From NCBI GenBank assembly GCA_040143965.1, contig JASJQH010000033.1:1-42843 (forward strand): a DNA stretch of 42,843 nucleotides, read 5' to 3'. Positions 9,950 to 23,416 of the stretch are shown here, one piece after another. Source of the DNA: Basidiobolus ranarum. Lineage: Eukaryota > Basidiobolomycota > Basidiobolomycetes > Basidiobolales. The notes under the pieces were generated by a model. The model had not been told where the DNA came from, searched no databases, and saw only the letters and a list, made by a program, of their open reading frames with translations. The translations under genes and the position numbers were made by a program. The first letter of the stretch is position 1, and every line of letters starts with the position of its first letter.

Positions 9950-11641
9950 ATGCTGGTAATATTACTTCACTTTGTTTGGGATATAACAATATACATTAAC
10001 AAAATTACCGTCTTCTGTTAACCTTAGCTTGACATTACCCCATCCTACGAAGAAGTAAAGGAGCTAATTTCCTCGGGAAAAGGAAACACTGTACCGGTTT
10101 ACCATGTACTTTCCGCTGATTTATCTACCCCAGTTTCCACCTATTTAAAGCTGAGAAAAGAGGGAGTGGATTCCTTTTTGCTTGAGTCAGTCACTGGTGG
10201 TGAGAAAATTGGACGTTATTCTTTCATCAGTTTTGGTAAGTTTCGAGGCGTTTTCTTTTAAATATCTCTTTGGATATTTTCTCAAACCTATTGTATTTCA
10301 GATGCACATAAGATAATTAAAACTGGCGATAAGGAGGAGATAAAAGGAGACCCTTTAACGGTGGTCGAAAAAGAACTCAAGAACGCCAAATATGTTTCTA
10401 TCCCTGGACTTCCTTCTTTTACTGGTAACTATGTCTCTCATTTATGGTGACCAAGTCATTAAAGCTGACTAGTTTGTTATATATTAGGTGGCGCAATTGG
10501 ATATATCTCTTATGACTGTATAAAGTATTTCGAACCTCGAACAGCTAGAGAATTGAAGGACACCCTTGAACTTCCTGAAAGTATCTTCATGTTTTGTGAT
10601 ACCATGGTTATTTTCGACCATCTTCATCACTTGATCAAGATTGTAAGCCATATAAAGTGTAACGCTGACAACCTTGATTCCCTTGAAAGTCTCTACAAAA
10701 AAGCCAACGATGAGATTACTGAAGTAACAAAACGATTGAATGAAGATAAAATCCCTTTACCTGAGCAGCCACCTATTCAATTAAATCAAAGCTATACCTC
10801 TAACGTCGGTCAGGAAGGATATGAACACTTTGTAACCAATCTAAAAGAGCATATCGTTAAAGGAGACATCATTCAGGCAGTTCCCTCGCAAAGACTAGCT
10901 CGCCCTACTACCTTGCATCCATTCAATGCATACAGACATCTTCGTACTGTTAATCCAGCACCATACATGTTTTATTTTGATTTCCATGACTTTCACGTCG
11001 TTGGTGCTTCACCGGAAATGCTTGTCAAAGTAGAAAATAATGTTGTTTATACGCATCCTATTGCTGGAACTAGGAAACGTGGGAAAACCCAAGAAGAGGA
11101 TGACGCCTTGGCTGCTGATCTCTTAGCTGATGAAAAAGAAGTCGCTGAACATGTTATGTTGGTCGATCTTGGTCGTAATGACGTTAACAGAGTGTGCCGA
11201 CCAGAGACTGTTAAGGTGGATTCATTAATGCAAATCGAACGCTACAGTCACGTAATGCATATAGTCAGTAATGTCAGTGGTGTATTGCGCGAGGATCAAA
11301 CACCTTTCGACGCATTCCGATCAATCTTTCCTGCTGGCACAGTTTCTGGTGCACCAAAGATTCGAGCCATCGAACTGGTTGGTGAATTAGAGAAAGAAAA
11401 GCGAGGAATTTACGCAGGTGCAGTAGGACATTTCAGTTACTCTGGGGATTTAGATACCTGTATCGCTATTCGCACAATGGTGTTTAAAGATGGTGTAGCT
11501 TACATGCAAGCTGGTGCTGGTATTGTATATGACTCAATTCCGAAAAATGAATATGAAGAGACCATGACCAAGTTAATGTCCAACATGACGGCAATCACCC
11601 AAGCAGAGAAGCATTACTATAATTTACAGCAGCAAAGTTAA
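9950..11641 (+). CDS. TRP2: Anthranilate synthase component I (Trp2)
   Basis: Converts chorismate to anthranilate, the first step committed to tryptophan, with ammonia supplied by the Trp3 glutamine amidotransferase subunit. Four exons: 9950-9955 (six bases, Met-Leu), 10028-10235, 10302-10424 and 10488-11641, giving 496 residues, close to yeast Trp2 (507). The N-terminal domain has '[19 protein letters not shown]', the LLES element of the Trp feedback-binding site. The C-terminal chorismate-binding domain shows '[12 protein letters not shown]', 'PIAGTRKRG', '[13 protein letters not shown]', '[14 protein letters not shown]' and '[12 protein letters not shown]', all intact. The first exon is inferred from a GTAATA donor after ATG CTG and a CTTAG acceptor; no other ATG in frame is available. 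Confidence 0.95.
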
Positions 11642-12068
11642 TTCTTGCTTATTCAAAATTAATATTATTTTGTCATTAATAAATGAAATAGAAACAAATC
11701 TACATCAGTTCTTTTGGCCCAGTTTCGAGTTAAAGTAGTAATTTGTATATTTCTTCTATAGTGTTACACAATACTGGTACACATTATAGGATTCTGTGTT
11801 ACTTGAATCCAATGGAAAGTCTACATCAATTAACAAGCTATGTGCTAGAGAGAGCTATTAAAAGGGAAGCAACGATAGAAACACGATATAATCCACAATT
11901 TCAAAGAACTTTAATATGAAGAATTTGAACCATGTATTGACAATGAAAATTAAGAATACATATGCAACATTTGTAAACAGCTGACCCTTGCCCAAGCTTT
12001 ACATCTGGCAATAAATGCCATTTGAAAATAACACACAGGATGTCTAACCCAGACACAATTTAATGTAA
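11642..12068. other. 3' flank of TRP2 up to tRNA copy 3
   Basis: No coding frame or repeat seen in this AT-rich stretch. Confidence 0.4.
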
Positions 12069-12141
12069 GGCCCTGTAGCTCAGTGGAAAGAGTGTCTCCC
12101 TCCGGAGGAGAAAGTCGTGGGTTCGACCCCCACCCGGGTCG
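12069..12141 (+). tRNA. tRNA-Arg (CCG), copy 3
   Basis: Identical over all 73 nt to the copies at 4802 and 9037, with different flanks on both sides. The A and B boxes, CCG anticodon and U6/C67 mismatch are all retained. Confidence 0.93.
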
Positions 12142-12146
12142 TCCTA

Positions 12147-12152
12147 TTTTTT
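12147..12152 (+). terminator. Pol III terminator of tRNA copy 3
   Basis: Run of six T residues five bases after the mature tRNA 3' end. Confidence 0.8.
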
Positions 12153-12341
12153 AATCAATTTTGTTTTTAAATTTTCTTCACTATCCTTAGAATGTTTTTT
12201 CTCTAGTGATTTACAAATGGAATAATTATTGCAAGAATATTAGATTAAGAATATTCATGGATGATGCTCTGCTTTGTTTATTTCGTTAATATAAACGCAC
12301 TAAGGTATGTTAATAATACAGTCAAATCCGCTGGAGTTCCT

Positions 12342-13529
12342 TTAATCTTCTTCCATATCCTCATTTAGAGATTCCTGAAATGATAGTAATGATGAGAAAT
12401 TTTTAGTAGATTTGATATCAGCGAGACAAAACACCAACCTTAGCAAACTTTTCGGCTTCTTCAATGATTTCTTTGGGGACGAATTCGTGTTTACCCTTAG
12501 TGTCATTTGATACCCATGAGAGTTCTAGTTCAAAGTCCTTATCTTTAGCTTCATCGTGAGCAGTATAAATGCTGAGAAATAAGGTTAGTATATTGAGGAT
12601 CTCACTTAATTGCCAATAATATACTGTACATTCTGGCTGCCTCCTTAACAGCTTCACGAACGGTCATCTCTTCCAACTTAAGCTTCTCGATTTCTGTTTT
12701 GGCTACCTGCTTTCCTTTTCCAATAGCACAACCATGATAACCCTACCAAAGGTTTAGTATACTCTACAATACTACAAGTATTTAAAGAATATATTACCCA
12801 ATAGACACCTGATGGCTCGACCATATAGAGTTGTGGTCCTTCTTGGTCAATAAGACCTACGATAGTACTACAACCGAAGGGTCTGACGCTTGAATAAAGG
12901 GTATAGGCTTGAACATATTGTCCAATACGATCAGCAATCATCTAAGAAAGGAATTAAAAATACCATTAAAAAATGAAGGACAAATCTACTTCAAGTACAC
13001 CAAACACAATACTTTTCCGGGAATAGCCACACTATAGTTATCACGGTAGCTTTGAGCCTCCTCTCTGGTTCTGTTGACAATATGTCTAGCGTCCGCAATC
13101 AAACCAGCAGTAGCCTAGAATAATACGGGTTTAATTATGATTGATAAAGAAATAAAATAATCCTTCCATTACTACTTACCACACCAATATGCCTATCAAC
13201 TGTTTGAATACGCTTGTTAGAGCCAGGAACCAATAGTTTAGATTGAATAATCTTTTCTACGGCAAATACCACCCCATCCTTAACACGTAATCCGATAGCG
13301 GTTCTATAAATCGGATTTGTTATTTCGAGTCTTCATAATAGGTAATAAAGCATACATACCCACTGTTATCAACAGCTTTTCCAGCGTATTCTACTTGAAA
13401 GACACGGCCATCAGGAGAATATGTGCTTACCGATAAATCGTACTAAAAAAGAAGGAAAATATTAAGTAATAGATAATAAGAAGAAGGTTTATCAAACTCT
13501 TCACATACACCAGTTCCAATAGAAGTCAT
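12342..13529 (-). CDS. PRE10: 20S proteasome subunit alpha-7 (Pre10/PSMA3)
   Basis: Alpha-7 is one of seven subunits of the outer, gating ring of the 20S core. Eight exons on the minus strand: 13509-13529, 13360-13442, 13180-13303, 13013-13114, 12798-12941, 12630-12742, 12439-12571 and 12342-12374; total 250 residues. The N-terminus '[20 protein letters not shown]' carries the alpha-subunit signature (YDxxxxxxSPxGR, then '[11 protein letters not shown]'). '[20 protein letters not shown]' and '[17 protein letters not shown]' follow. The tail ends in Asn-Glu-Asp-Met-Glu-Glu-Asp, the acidic C-terminus characteristic of alpha-7 rather than other alpha subunits. It is divergent from the SRP40 gene across a 687-bp promoter region. 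Confidence 0.96.
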
Positions 13530-14216
13530 ATTTTCCGAGATTTGTTATTAAAAAAGTGAGAAGTAAAAGTAATTAAGATAATATACTTTGTACACACTTG
13601 TAAAGGACTTTGGAGTCTTGTTTTCCAACTGGCTTCGTATAGGTAAAGATTGCTTACGACATCACATTCATCATATTCAATATGGACCCTGGAAATATTA
13701 AGGTCCTTAGATGAATATCGATCAAATTAGTTTAAAAAATGGTTTACTTATTCAAAATTGTTGAAAAAGAATAATTAATGCAACAATCAACGATCCTTAT
13801 TGAAAACCATATGATTTCACTGCTTGCCAATAATATTCGCATAAATAGCAACAAAAGAGAAACTTTTCATTGTTGCTCACTATCACATACTCATTCAAAA
13901 AATGAACAAATGAAATGCAATTTCCTGTATATGTCTACATATGCCACCCATCCAGATCGTATTTCCAAATTGCTGGATTAATTTTCAACGTCCAAGAAAA
14001 AAAAGAATATCTGATTGTTTTCTACTTCTAACTGGAGGAAAATTTTTATAAACAGAAAAAAAACCTTGCTGAATTTAAAAGGATCTTAAATTAACGCGAC
14101 AGAAAAAAAAATTGTTTACTAAATCAGTTTAATATTAACCTAAGTACCTTTTCTGCTTCTGTCAGGACTTTCACTCTCTTCATATACTAGCTCCACCATT
14201 TTTATTAACGAATAGA
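13530..14216. promoter_or_regulatory. Divergent promoter region with three poly(dA) tracts
   Basis: Lies between PRE10 (minus) and the SRP40-like gene (plus). Three runs of 8-9 A lie at 13997-14004, 14056-14063 and 14103-14111, about 50-60 bp apart and each preceded by AG. Poly(dA:dT) runs of this size are known to disfavour nucleosomes at yeast promoters. A role here is inferred. Confidence 0.45.
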
Positions 14217-16670
14217 ATGAGTGAAAAGTCTACTCTTTATGAGTTAATTTCTAGTTTCTTGTCTGAAAATGGCAGCGAAAAAACTGCCAAATCTCTCGAG
14301 ACAGCTATCATGGAGGTAACTATTGTTGTCTTTATTTGTGTTTCTTTAATTAGTTGGGCACCAACCCTAAACAACTGTACTGGATACCTGTTTAACCTAT
14401 TTATTCTTTTCTAGCTTGTGAAAGATGAAAAATCCACTTCTTGGTTAGATGTCCTTCGTAAACACCTTGCTGTTCCCAAAACGTAAGCTGCCCCTACAAC
14501 CATCGTTTTTCCTAGTTAAATTATTAAGACATCCATTTTTAGTGATGCCATGGAGGTTGACGAAGATTCTTCTGATTCCGATTCAAGCGACTCTGAAGAG
14601 GATAAGGATTCTTCTAGCAGCTCTTCGGATTCAGAGGACGCTGATTCTGAATCCAGCAGCTCCGATGAAGCTGATTCTGACTCCGATTCTAGCGATGACG
14701 AAGACAAACCTGAGGTTGCTGCTGCTGTCGAAAAAGAGGCAAAGGAGAGCAGCTCATCATCTAGCAGCGATAGCTCTAGCAGCAGCGAATCTTCCTCTTC
14801 CGATTCATCCTCTGAAGATGAAAAGGAGAAGGCTAAATCATCTTCTGAATCCTCAAGCAGCGATTCCTCCTCTGATTCCTCAAGCAGTGATTCTTCCGAA
14901 TCAGAAGATGAGAAGGCTGAAGTGAAGGCTAAATCATCTTCTGAATCTTCTAGCAGCGATTCCTCTTCTGATTCCTCAAGCAGTGATTCTTCCGAATCAG
15001 AAGACGAGAAGGCTGAAGAAAAGGCTAAGAGTGATTCATCCTCATCCTCCTCTGACTCTTCTAGCAGCAGCGACTCCTCATCAGAATCCGAAGATGAGAA
15101 GGCTAAATCCGACTCTTCCTCTTCTTCCTCTTCTAGCAGCGATGATTCTTCATCTGAATCCGAGGATGAGAAATCCGAGGAAAAGTCCAAGTCTGACTCC
15201 TCCTCTTCAGATTCTTCCTCTGAGTCCGAGGACGAAAAGGCTAAGGCTGAGTCATCCTCTTCAGATTCTTCCAGCAGTGAAGACTCATCTTCTGAATCCG
15301 AAGATGAGAAAGCCGAGGAAAAGGCTAAAGTAGACTCATCATCTTCCGACTCCTCAAGCAGTGACGATTCCTCCTCTGAATCCGAAGATGAGAAGACTGA
15401 GGAAAAGGCCAAGGCCGAGTCATCCTCTTCTGACTCCTCAAGCAGTGATGATTCCTCCTCTGAGTCTGAAGATGAGAAGACTGAGGAGAAGGCTAAATCC
15501 GATTCCTCATCATCAGAATCTTCTAGCAGTGATGATTCCTCTTCTGAATCTGAGGATGAGAAAGCCAAATCATCAAGCAGTGATTCCTCAGACTCTGACT
15601 CCGACTCTAGCTCTGAGGATGAAGAGGAAAAGGCCGAGTCCTCCTCTTCAGATTCTTCCAGCAGTGATGAGTCTGATTCCGACAAAGACGTTGAGATGAC
15701 CGAAGCTAAAAAAGCTGAATCCAGCAGTTCTGATTCCTCTTCTGAAGAGGAAAAGGCCAAATCCGATTCATCCAGCAGTGATTCTTCTGACTCCGATTCC
15801 AGCTCCGATGAAGAGGAGAAGGCCAAATCCGATTCCTCCTCCGACTCTGATTCCTCCAGCGAATCTGAGTCTTCAGATTCAGAGGATGAGAAAGAAGCCA
15901 AAGCCGAGGCCAGCAGCTCTGATTCATCTGACTCCGACTCTAGCTCCGAAGATGAGAAAGAGGTAAAGGCTGAATCTTCCAGCAGCTCTGATTCCTCATC
16001 AGAATCCGAAGATGAGAAGGCCAAGGCCGAATCATCAAGCAGCGACTCTTCTGACTCTGACTCTAGCTCTGATGAAGAGGAGAAAACCAAATCTGATTCT
16101 TCCTCCGACTCTGACTCAGATTCTTCTAGTGAATCTGAAGATGAGAAGGAAGAGGCTAAAGCAAAGGCCGATTCATCCAGCAGCGAGGAATCATCCGACT
16201 CTAGCTCCGAAGAAGAGAAAAAAGCCAACTCTGATTCATCCAGCAGCGAAGAATCTTCATCAGAATCCGAAGAAGAGTCTGAGGAGAATTCTAAGAAGAG
16301 AAAGGCCGACTCCTCCGATAGCGAAGCTTCAGAAGAAACCAACAAGCGTATGAAGATGTCTGTTGAAACTCCCAACAACAAGAGACCTGCTGAATCTGAC
16401 GGAACACCCAAGAGTAAGAGAACCCCCAATACCCCTTTTTGCAGAATTAAGGATGAAGATGTAGTTTTCCATGACCAACGCTTGAAAGACAATACTTTCA
16501 TGAGCAAGGGTGGTTCCGAAGGTTCATATGGTCACAAAGCTCACAATGACTTGATCGTTACTCGCGGTAAAGGATTTACCAAAGAAAAGAACAAGAAGAA
16601 GCGTGGCTCTTATCGTGGAGGTAAAATCGACATGGACAGTCACTCAATCAAGTTTAACTTCAACGAATAA
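14217..16670 (+). CDS. SRP40: Nopp140/Srp40-family nucleolar phosphoprotein
   Basis: Srp40/Nopp140 proteins chaperone box C/D and H/ACA snoRNPs and assist pre-rRNA work in the nucleolus; the Ser/Glu tracts are casein kinase 2 targets. Three exons: 14217-14315, 14415-14482 and 14543-16670, giving 764 residues, longer than yeast Srp40 (about 400). Residues 1-56 form a LisH-like helical domain. About 60-640 is an almost pure Ser/Asp/Glu array broken at intervals by Lys-Ala or Glu-Glu-Lys-Ala linkers, the alternating acidic/basic layout of the family. Residues about 690-764 form the conserved SRP40 C-terminal domain ('PFCRIKDEDVVFHD', 'SYGHKAHNDLIVTRGKGF', 'GGKIDMDSHSIKF'). Ser codons vary (TCT, TCC, TCA, AGC), so the tract is not a simple microsatellite. 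Confidence 0.93.
14570..16340 (+). repeat. Imperfect Ser/Asp/Glu-encoding tandem repeat array
   Basis: About 1.8 kb of degenerate repeats built on (TCN/AGC/GAN) codons. A recurring unit of roughly 26-30 codons (Ser-rich run, Ser-Glu-Ser-Glu-Asp-Glu-Lys, then Lys-Ala) is repeated many times. The array lies inside the SRP40-like coding sequence. Confidence 0.85.
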
Positions 16671-17234
16671 TTGATTTAATTGGAACAGAATTATAGACTC
16701 TACCATTTGAAATTCATGAGCAATCTTGTGTCGCTTCTCTAGCACTGAACTTTATCACTATTATTATGTCCTTTTTCATATATCTCAATTAGATGCTCAT
16801 TTAACGAATTTCGCTCCATGTAAATTTTCTTTTTCTTTTCGTTTTTTCTCCGGCGTTAATGTATTTCGAAAATTACAACAGGCCTTCGAAAATAAAAAGC
16901 GAAATATTTATGACCAAAGGTTTTTCAACAATGCAGTGGATCTCGTATCTTTAGTCTCGGTTTAAACTTCGTTGACTGTGGAAGCATTCGGGGATTCATA
17001 TTTGCGCACCATAACTATATTCAGAATATAGATAGAGTTGTACGTGAATTAGAGACATGCGATAGTGTGTATATATATAGTATATGTACTGCGAATAATA
17101 ACCAAACCATGCAAAAGCTATGCGAACATTCGTATCTAGCACAGTATTAGAGGCACACTAGTATTCTCAAAGGATGAAACACAATAATCATTTTTACTAA
17201 TGCAATATTTATTTTCCATGCAGAATGAAGAGAT
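16671..17234. other. Shared 3' region of two convergent genes
   Basis: Between the SRP40-like gene (plus) and IPP1 (minus). AT-rich; a short open frame at 16726-16965 is not supported. Confidence 0.4.
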
Positions 17235-18188
17235 TTAAACATTAGAGGTGCCAGAGATATAGAACCACTTATCAACAGAGGAGTCAATGGGAGCTGAAGG
17301 CTTACGGGAATCTTCGGGAATCTTTTTACAAGCATCGTTGTCAGAGGCAATCTTATAAGGTGAGCCTTCAACAGTGGTGTTTTCCAGGGCTAAATCATAA
17401 AGCTCTGCCTTGGGAGGGATGGCACCGGTGATCAGACGCTTCCATGCATCGTGAGTTTCAAGAATAACTTCAGTAGCATATTTCTTGTTCTTGGCTTCGC
17501 CAGAGAAGGCGAATTGGTTTTCGGGCTTGCCATCAGGGATTTTGTAGATACGGAACCATTCATTTGTGGCACGAATCAATCCAGGAAGGTGCTTCTCAAC
17601 ATCCTCAATATCGTTTAACTTATTGGCAAGAGGGTCGTTGACATCAATGGCAATGACCTTCCAATCAGTCTCTCCCTCATCAAGTAAAGCCATAACACCG
17701 AGGACCTTGACTTGCTTGACCTGACCGGTATAACCAACCTGTTCACCAATCTCAATAACATCAACAGGGTCATTGTCACCACGAGCCTTGGTCTCAGGGT
17801 GGGAATGAGTAGGGTCCTCCCAGGTTTGGGGAAGTGCACCGTAGTTCCAGATATAACCGTGGTGAGGGAAACAGTTGCGGACATATCTCAATTTTCCTTT
17901 CTTAATATCTTGCTTGATACCATTGAAGCTCTCGCCTGTGGAAATCTCGAGCTTGGCATTAGTCCAGCGAGGAATCTCGACTACCATATTGAACACGTTC
18001 TGGGTATCATTAGCGAAAAGGGGGATATCGTGGAAAGGGGAGATAATCTTTCCGTCCTTCTCTGTTTAAGTAACAACAAATCAATTAATCAATTCAACGT
18101 TCAACTACATCGTTGGAATCTTACCGAAATATACGCGATGTTCCAAAGTATTAGGAGCACCGATGATGCGGTTCTTGTATTCAGCCAT
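17235..18188 (-). CDS. IPP1: Soluble inorganic pyrophosphatase
   Basis: Cytosolic family I pyrophosphatase hydrolysing PPi to two phosphates, which drives biosynthetic reactions forward. Two exons on the minus strand, 18125-18188 and 17235-18061, with a 63-nt intron; 296 residues (yeast Ipp1 287). The signature Asp-Asn-Asp-Pro-Val-Asp lies at residues 117-122, giving metal-binding Asp117, Asp119 and Asp122 with the same spacing as yeast Asp115/117/120. '[17 protein letters not shown]' holds the conserved Glu/Lys residues, and '[16 protein letters not shown]' lies downstream. A TATA box sits about 50 bp before the ATG. Confidence 0.97.
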
Positions 18189-18232
18189 GGTTAGTTTGCA
18201 GAAAACTAAAGATGTGTAAAGACATTTGCTGA

Positions 18233-18240
18233 CTTTTATA
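18233..18240 (-). promoter_or_regulatory. TATA box of IPP1
   Basis: TATAAAAG on the minus strand, 45-52 bp upstream of the IPP1 start codon. Confidence 0.6.
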
Positions 18241-18572
18241 CAATTCGAAGATGATATTTATCACCCCATTCATTGGATATATTTCTATTGGAATAATTAA
18301 CGCTGCTCCGAAACCTAATCCGGAAACGAACCAATCGGAGCACATTACTTGTTATTTCTCAATCATTCTCTACCACGTTCGAACTCTTACGAACACTAAG
18401 ATTCATCCACTTGTGATTTTAGATGCTAATCTTGCCTTTTCCACCCTAGCCCGGGGGCATGCTTTTGAGATAATTCTTGTTTCCTAAGGTTACATTCTAA
18501 ATGACGAGATAAGAGCTAATAGTGTAGTCATTGGGAGCAATTTAATGATCAATTTCGAATTTTGAGTGCACT
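18241..18572. other. Intergenic, IPP1 upstream / ERV1 downstream
   Basis: Contains the rest of the IPP1 promoter and the ERV1 3' end. The short open frame at 18251-18487 has no support. Confidence 0.4.
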
Positions 18573-19118
18573 CTAGTCGCATGAGCCATCCTTAGGGCCG
18601 TTTCTCCACCTTTCATCCACTTTGGAGCAATCAAATTCTGGCTTTTTCAACAATTTGTTAACGCCATTATGAAGCTGACAAAGCCATAACGAAAGAGCAT
18701 CTCTACTATCTACTTTGGGCGGAGCACTTTTCATTTCCCCCTGTAAATGATTCGCACACCAATTACAAGGATAGAACTTTGAAAACGTGTCTAGAAATGT
18801 ATTCATGTCACCCTGCTGCTCTTTACTGGGTTTATCCGGGTAGTACGCCGCCATGGTATGCAAAAAAGTCCAAGTAGATCTTCCAAGCTCAACTTTATCT
18901 GGTGGGCACTCAATATTCCATTTTTCTTTCGTTGGTGGAATTTTCTCTACGGGCGTAGTCTCTACCGTAGGAGTGGTCGAGTTATTTTCCGATGTCTTTA
19001 GTTCCTTGCGTTCTTTCTTGGTCCAACTTTTAAAGGCATCACATACTCGACAAGGTCGCTTAACCACTATGATCTCTTGTACCGGTGGTTCCTTTGTGGG
19101 CTCTGGTGCAGGACTCAT
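18573..19118 (-). CDS. ERV1: FAD-linked sulfhydryl oxidase Erv1 (ALR family)
   Basis: Erv1 reoxidises Mia40 in the mitochondrial intermembrane space, passing electrons to cytochrome c or oxygen. Single exon, 181 residues (yeast 189). The N-terminal shuttle disulfide is Cys23-Arg-Val-Cys26 within 'KRPCRVCDAFKSW', the Erv1-specific CRxC motif that separates it from Erv2. The ERV/ALR domain runs from about 65. It has 'CPPDKVELGRSTWTFLHTMA' (70s-90), catalytic Cys118-Asn-Trp-Cys121, the FAD-binding His-Asn-x-Val-Asn at 150-154, and the structural pair Cys147/Cys164 spaced CX16C. All key residues are present. The linker (27-65) is Lys/Thr/Pro-rich. Confidence 0.96.
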   Translation of the reverse strand: MSPAPEPTKEPPVQEIIVVKRPCRVCDAFKSWTKKERKELKTSENNSTTPTVETTPVEKIPPTKEKWNIECPPDKVELGRSTWTFLHTMAAYYPDKPSKEQQGDMNTFLDTFSKFYPCNWCANHLQGEMKSAPPKVDSRDALSLWLCQLHNGVNKLLKKPEFDCSKVDERWRNGPKDGSCD

Positions 19119-19783
19119 ATGTACAGGAAAATATTTTAGCGTTTGAGTTTAGTATTGGGAAATGTAGGTCTTTATAACGCTAAACCACTCAGAAAAGAAA
19201 CATATTGAGATACGAGACCCATCTAGCCTGGAATCTCGAACCAGAACCATGATAAGAGGCTAAATTGGACAGTTTCAAACTTTTAATCATCTTCATAATC
19301 ATCTTTGACAGTAACATGAAATCAATGCGAGTAAAGATTAAGTTTGTTCATTTTCTTGAGATTTACCAGATTAAGTAGCTTAATCGTAAGATGGGTTCAA
19401 TGTGTATAACAATCCAAGTCACCTCATTTGTAACTTCAAAATCCGATAATAAACCAAATCCGATAAAAAATAATATGGATATTCATATGAATCCTATAAA
19501 ATCCATTGGAGTCTAATTAAATACAAGTTATCGTGATCGCAGTGTAACTAACTCCTTAACAGCCGTTTTAGACCAAGTGTAATCTTTTTCTCTTTAACAT
19601 TTTACATAAAACTCACGAAATTCTACCAAGCATTAACAGAAAACGAAGTCTATTTTGAATATATCTCCAGTTTGTAATAGCTCTTCATACTTCTAGTGGA
19701 AATAATTTTTGTTTTATTTCACTGATCGGTTTTCGTTGAAACTTTTTTAATAAGCATAATAATAAAAGTTTGGCCTAGTAAAT
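19119..19783. other. Divergent promoter region, ERV1/PAP1
   Basis: No gene recognised in about 665 bp. It should hold the ERV1 (minus) and PAP1 (plus) promoters. Confidence 0.4.
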
Positions 19784-22885
<3,102 letters not shown>

Positions 22886-23416
22886 ATGAAGAATCCAGTA
22901 CGCCAAGGAATCCTTAGTGAGTTGAATTTATGTTAGCTTTTTTCTTATTCACCAAGCCGTGTTTGCCGTATTTCATATCATCTCATTGTTTTAGAAAGCA
23001 AAGGTGATGTTGATTGCTTACAATATTGCGACGTGAACCACTCGCCGTTTCATTCCCCCTCTGTTGTGTCGAGCTACTCTATTTTTACGTACTTTACCAC
23101 CTCATTGTACAAAACAAAAAGAATCTTTTTTTAGTCGGCTTTCTTTCACTTAATCATTGTTAGTGTTGCCTCGTATTTTTTCCTTTACTTTCCTTTTTAT
23201 AATGCCAAGTAAGTAACAAGTATGGGGTTTGGTTTATTTCTTAGTACACATAATTAATAAAGATGTGTCGAAAAAAACAATTATGATCTTTTAAACTAGT
23301 AATTCATCAGGTGGTCATATGAATTTCAGTAACAACCTCAGTAACGACATTCAGCTATTAGTACTTCTGAATCGAATGTTTGTATTTGTACAACGACAGA
23401 CTGTATTAAGATGACT
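22886..23416. other. Shared 3' region of PAP1 and MFAP1
   Basis: Convergent intergenic stretch; no gene or repeat seen. Confidence 0.4.

Noticed and set aside
14516-16507. 663-codon minus-strand open frame under the SRP40-like gene
   Set aside because: It is the mirror of the Ser/Asp/Glu codon repeats (giving Ser/Glu/Leu again); the plus strand has splice sites and the conserved C-terminal domain.
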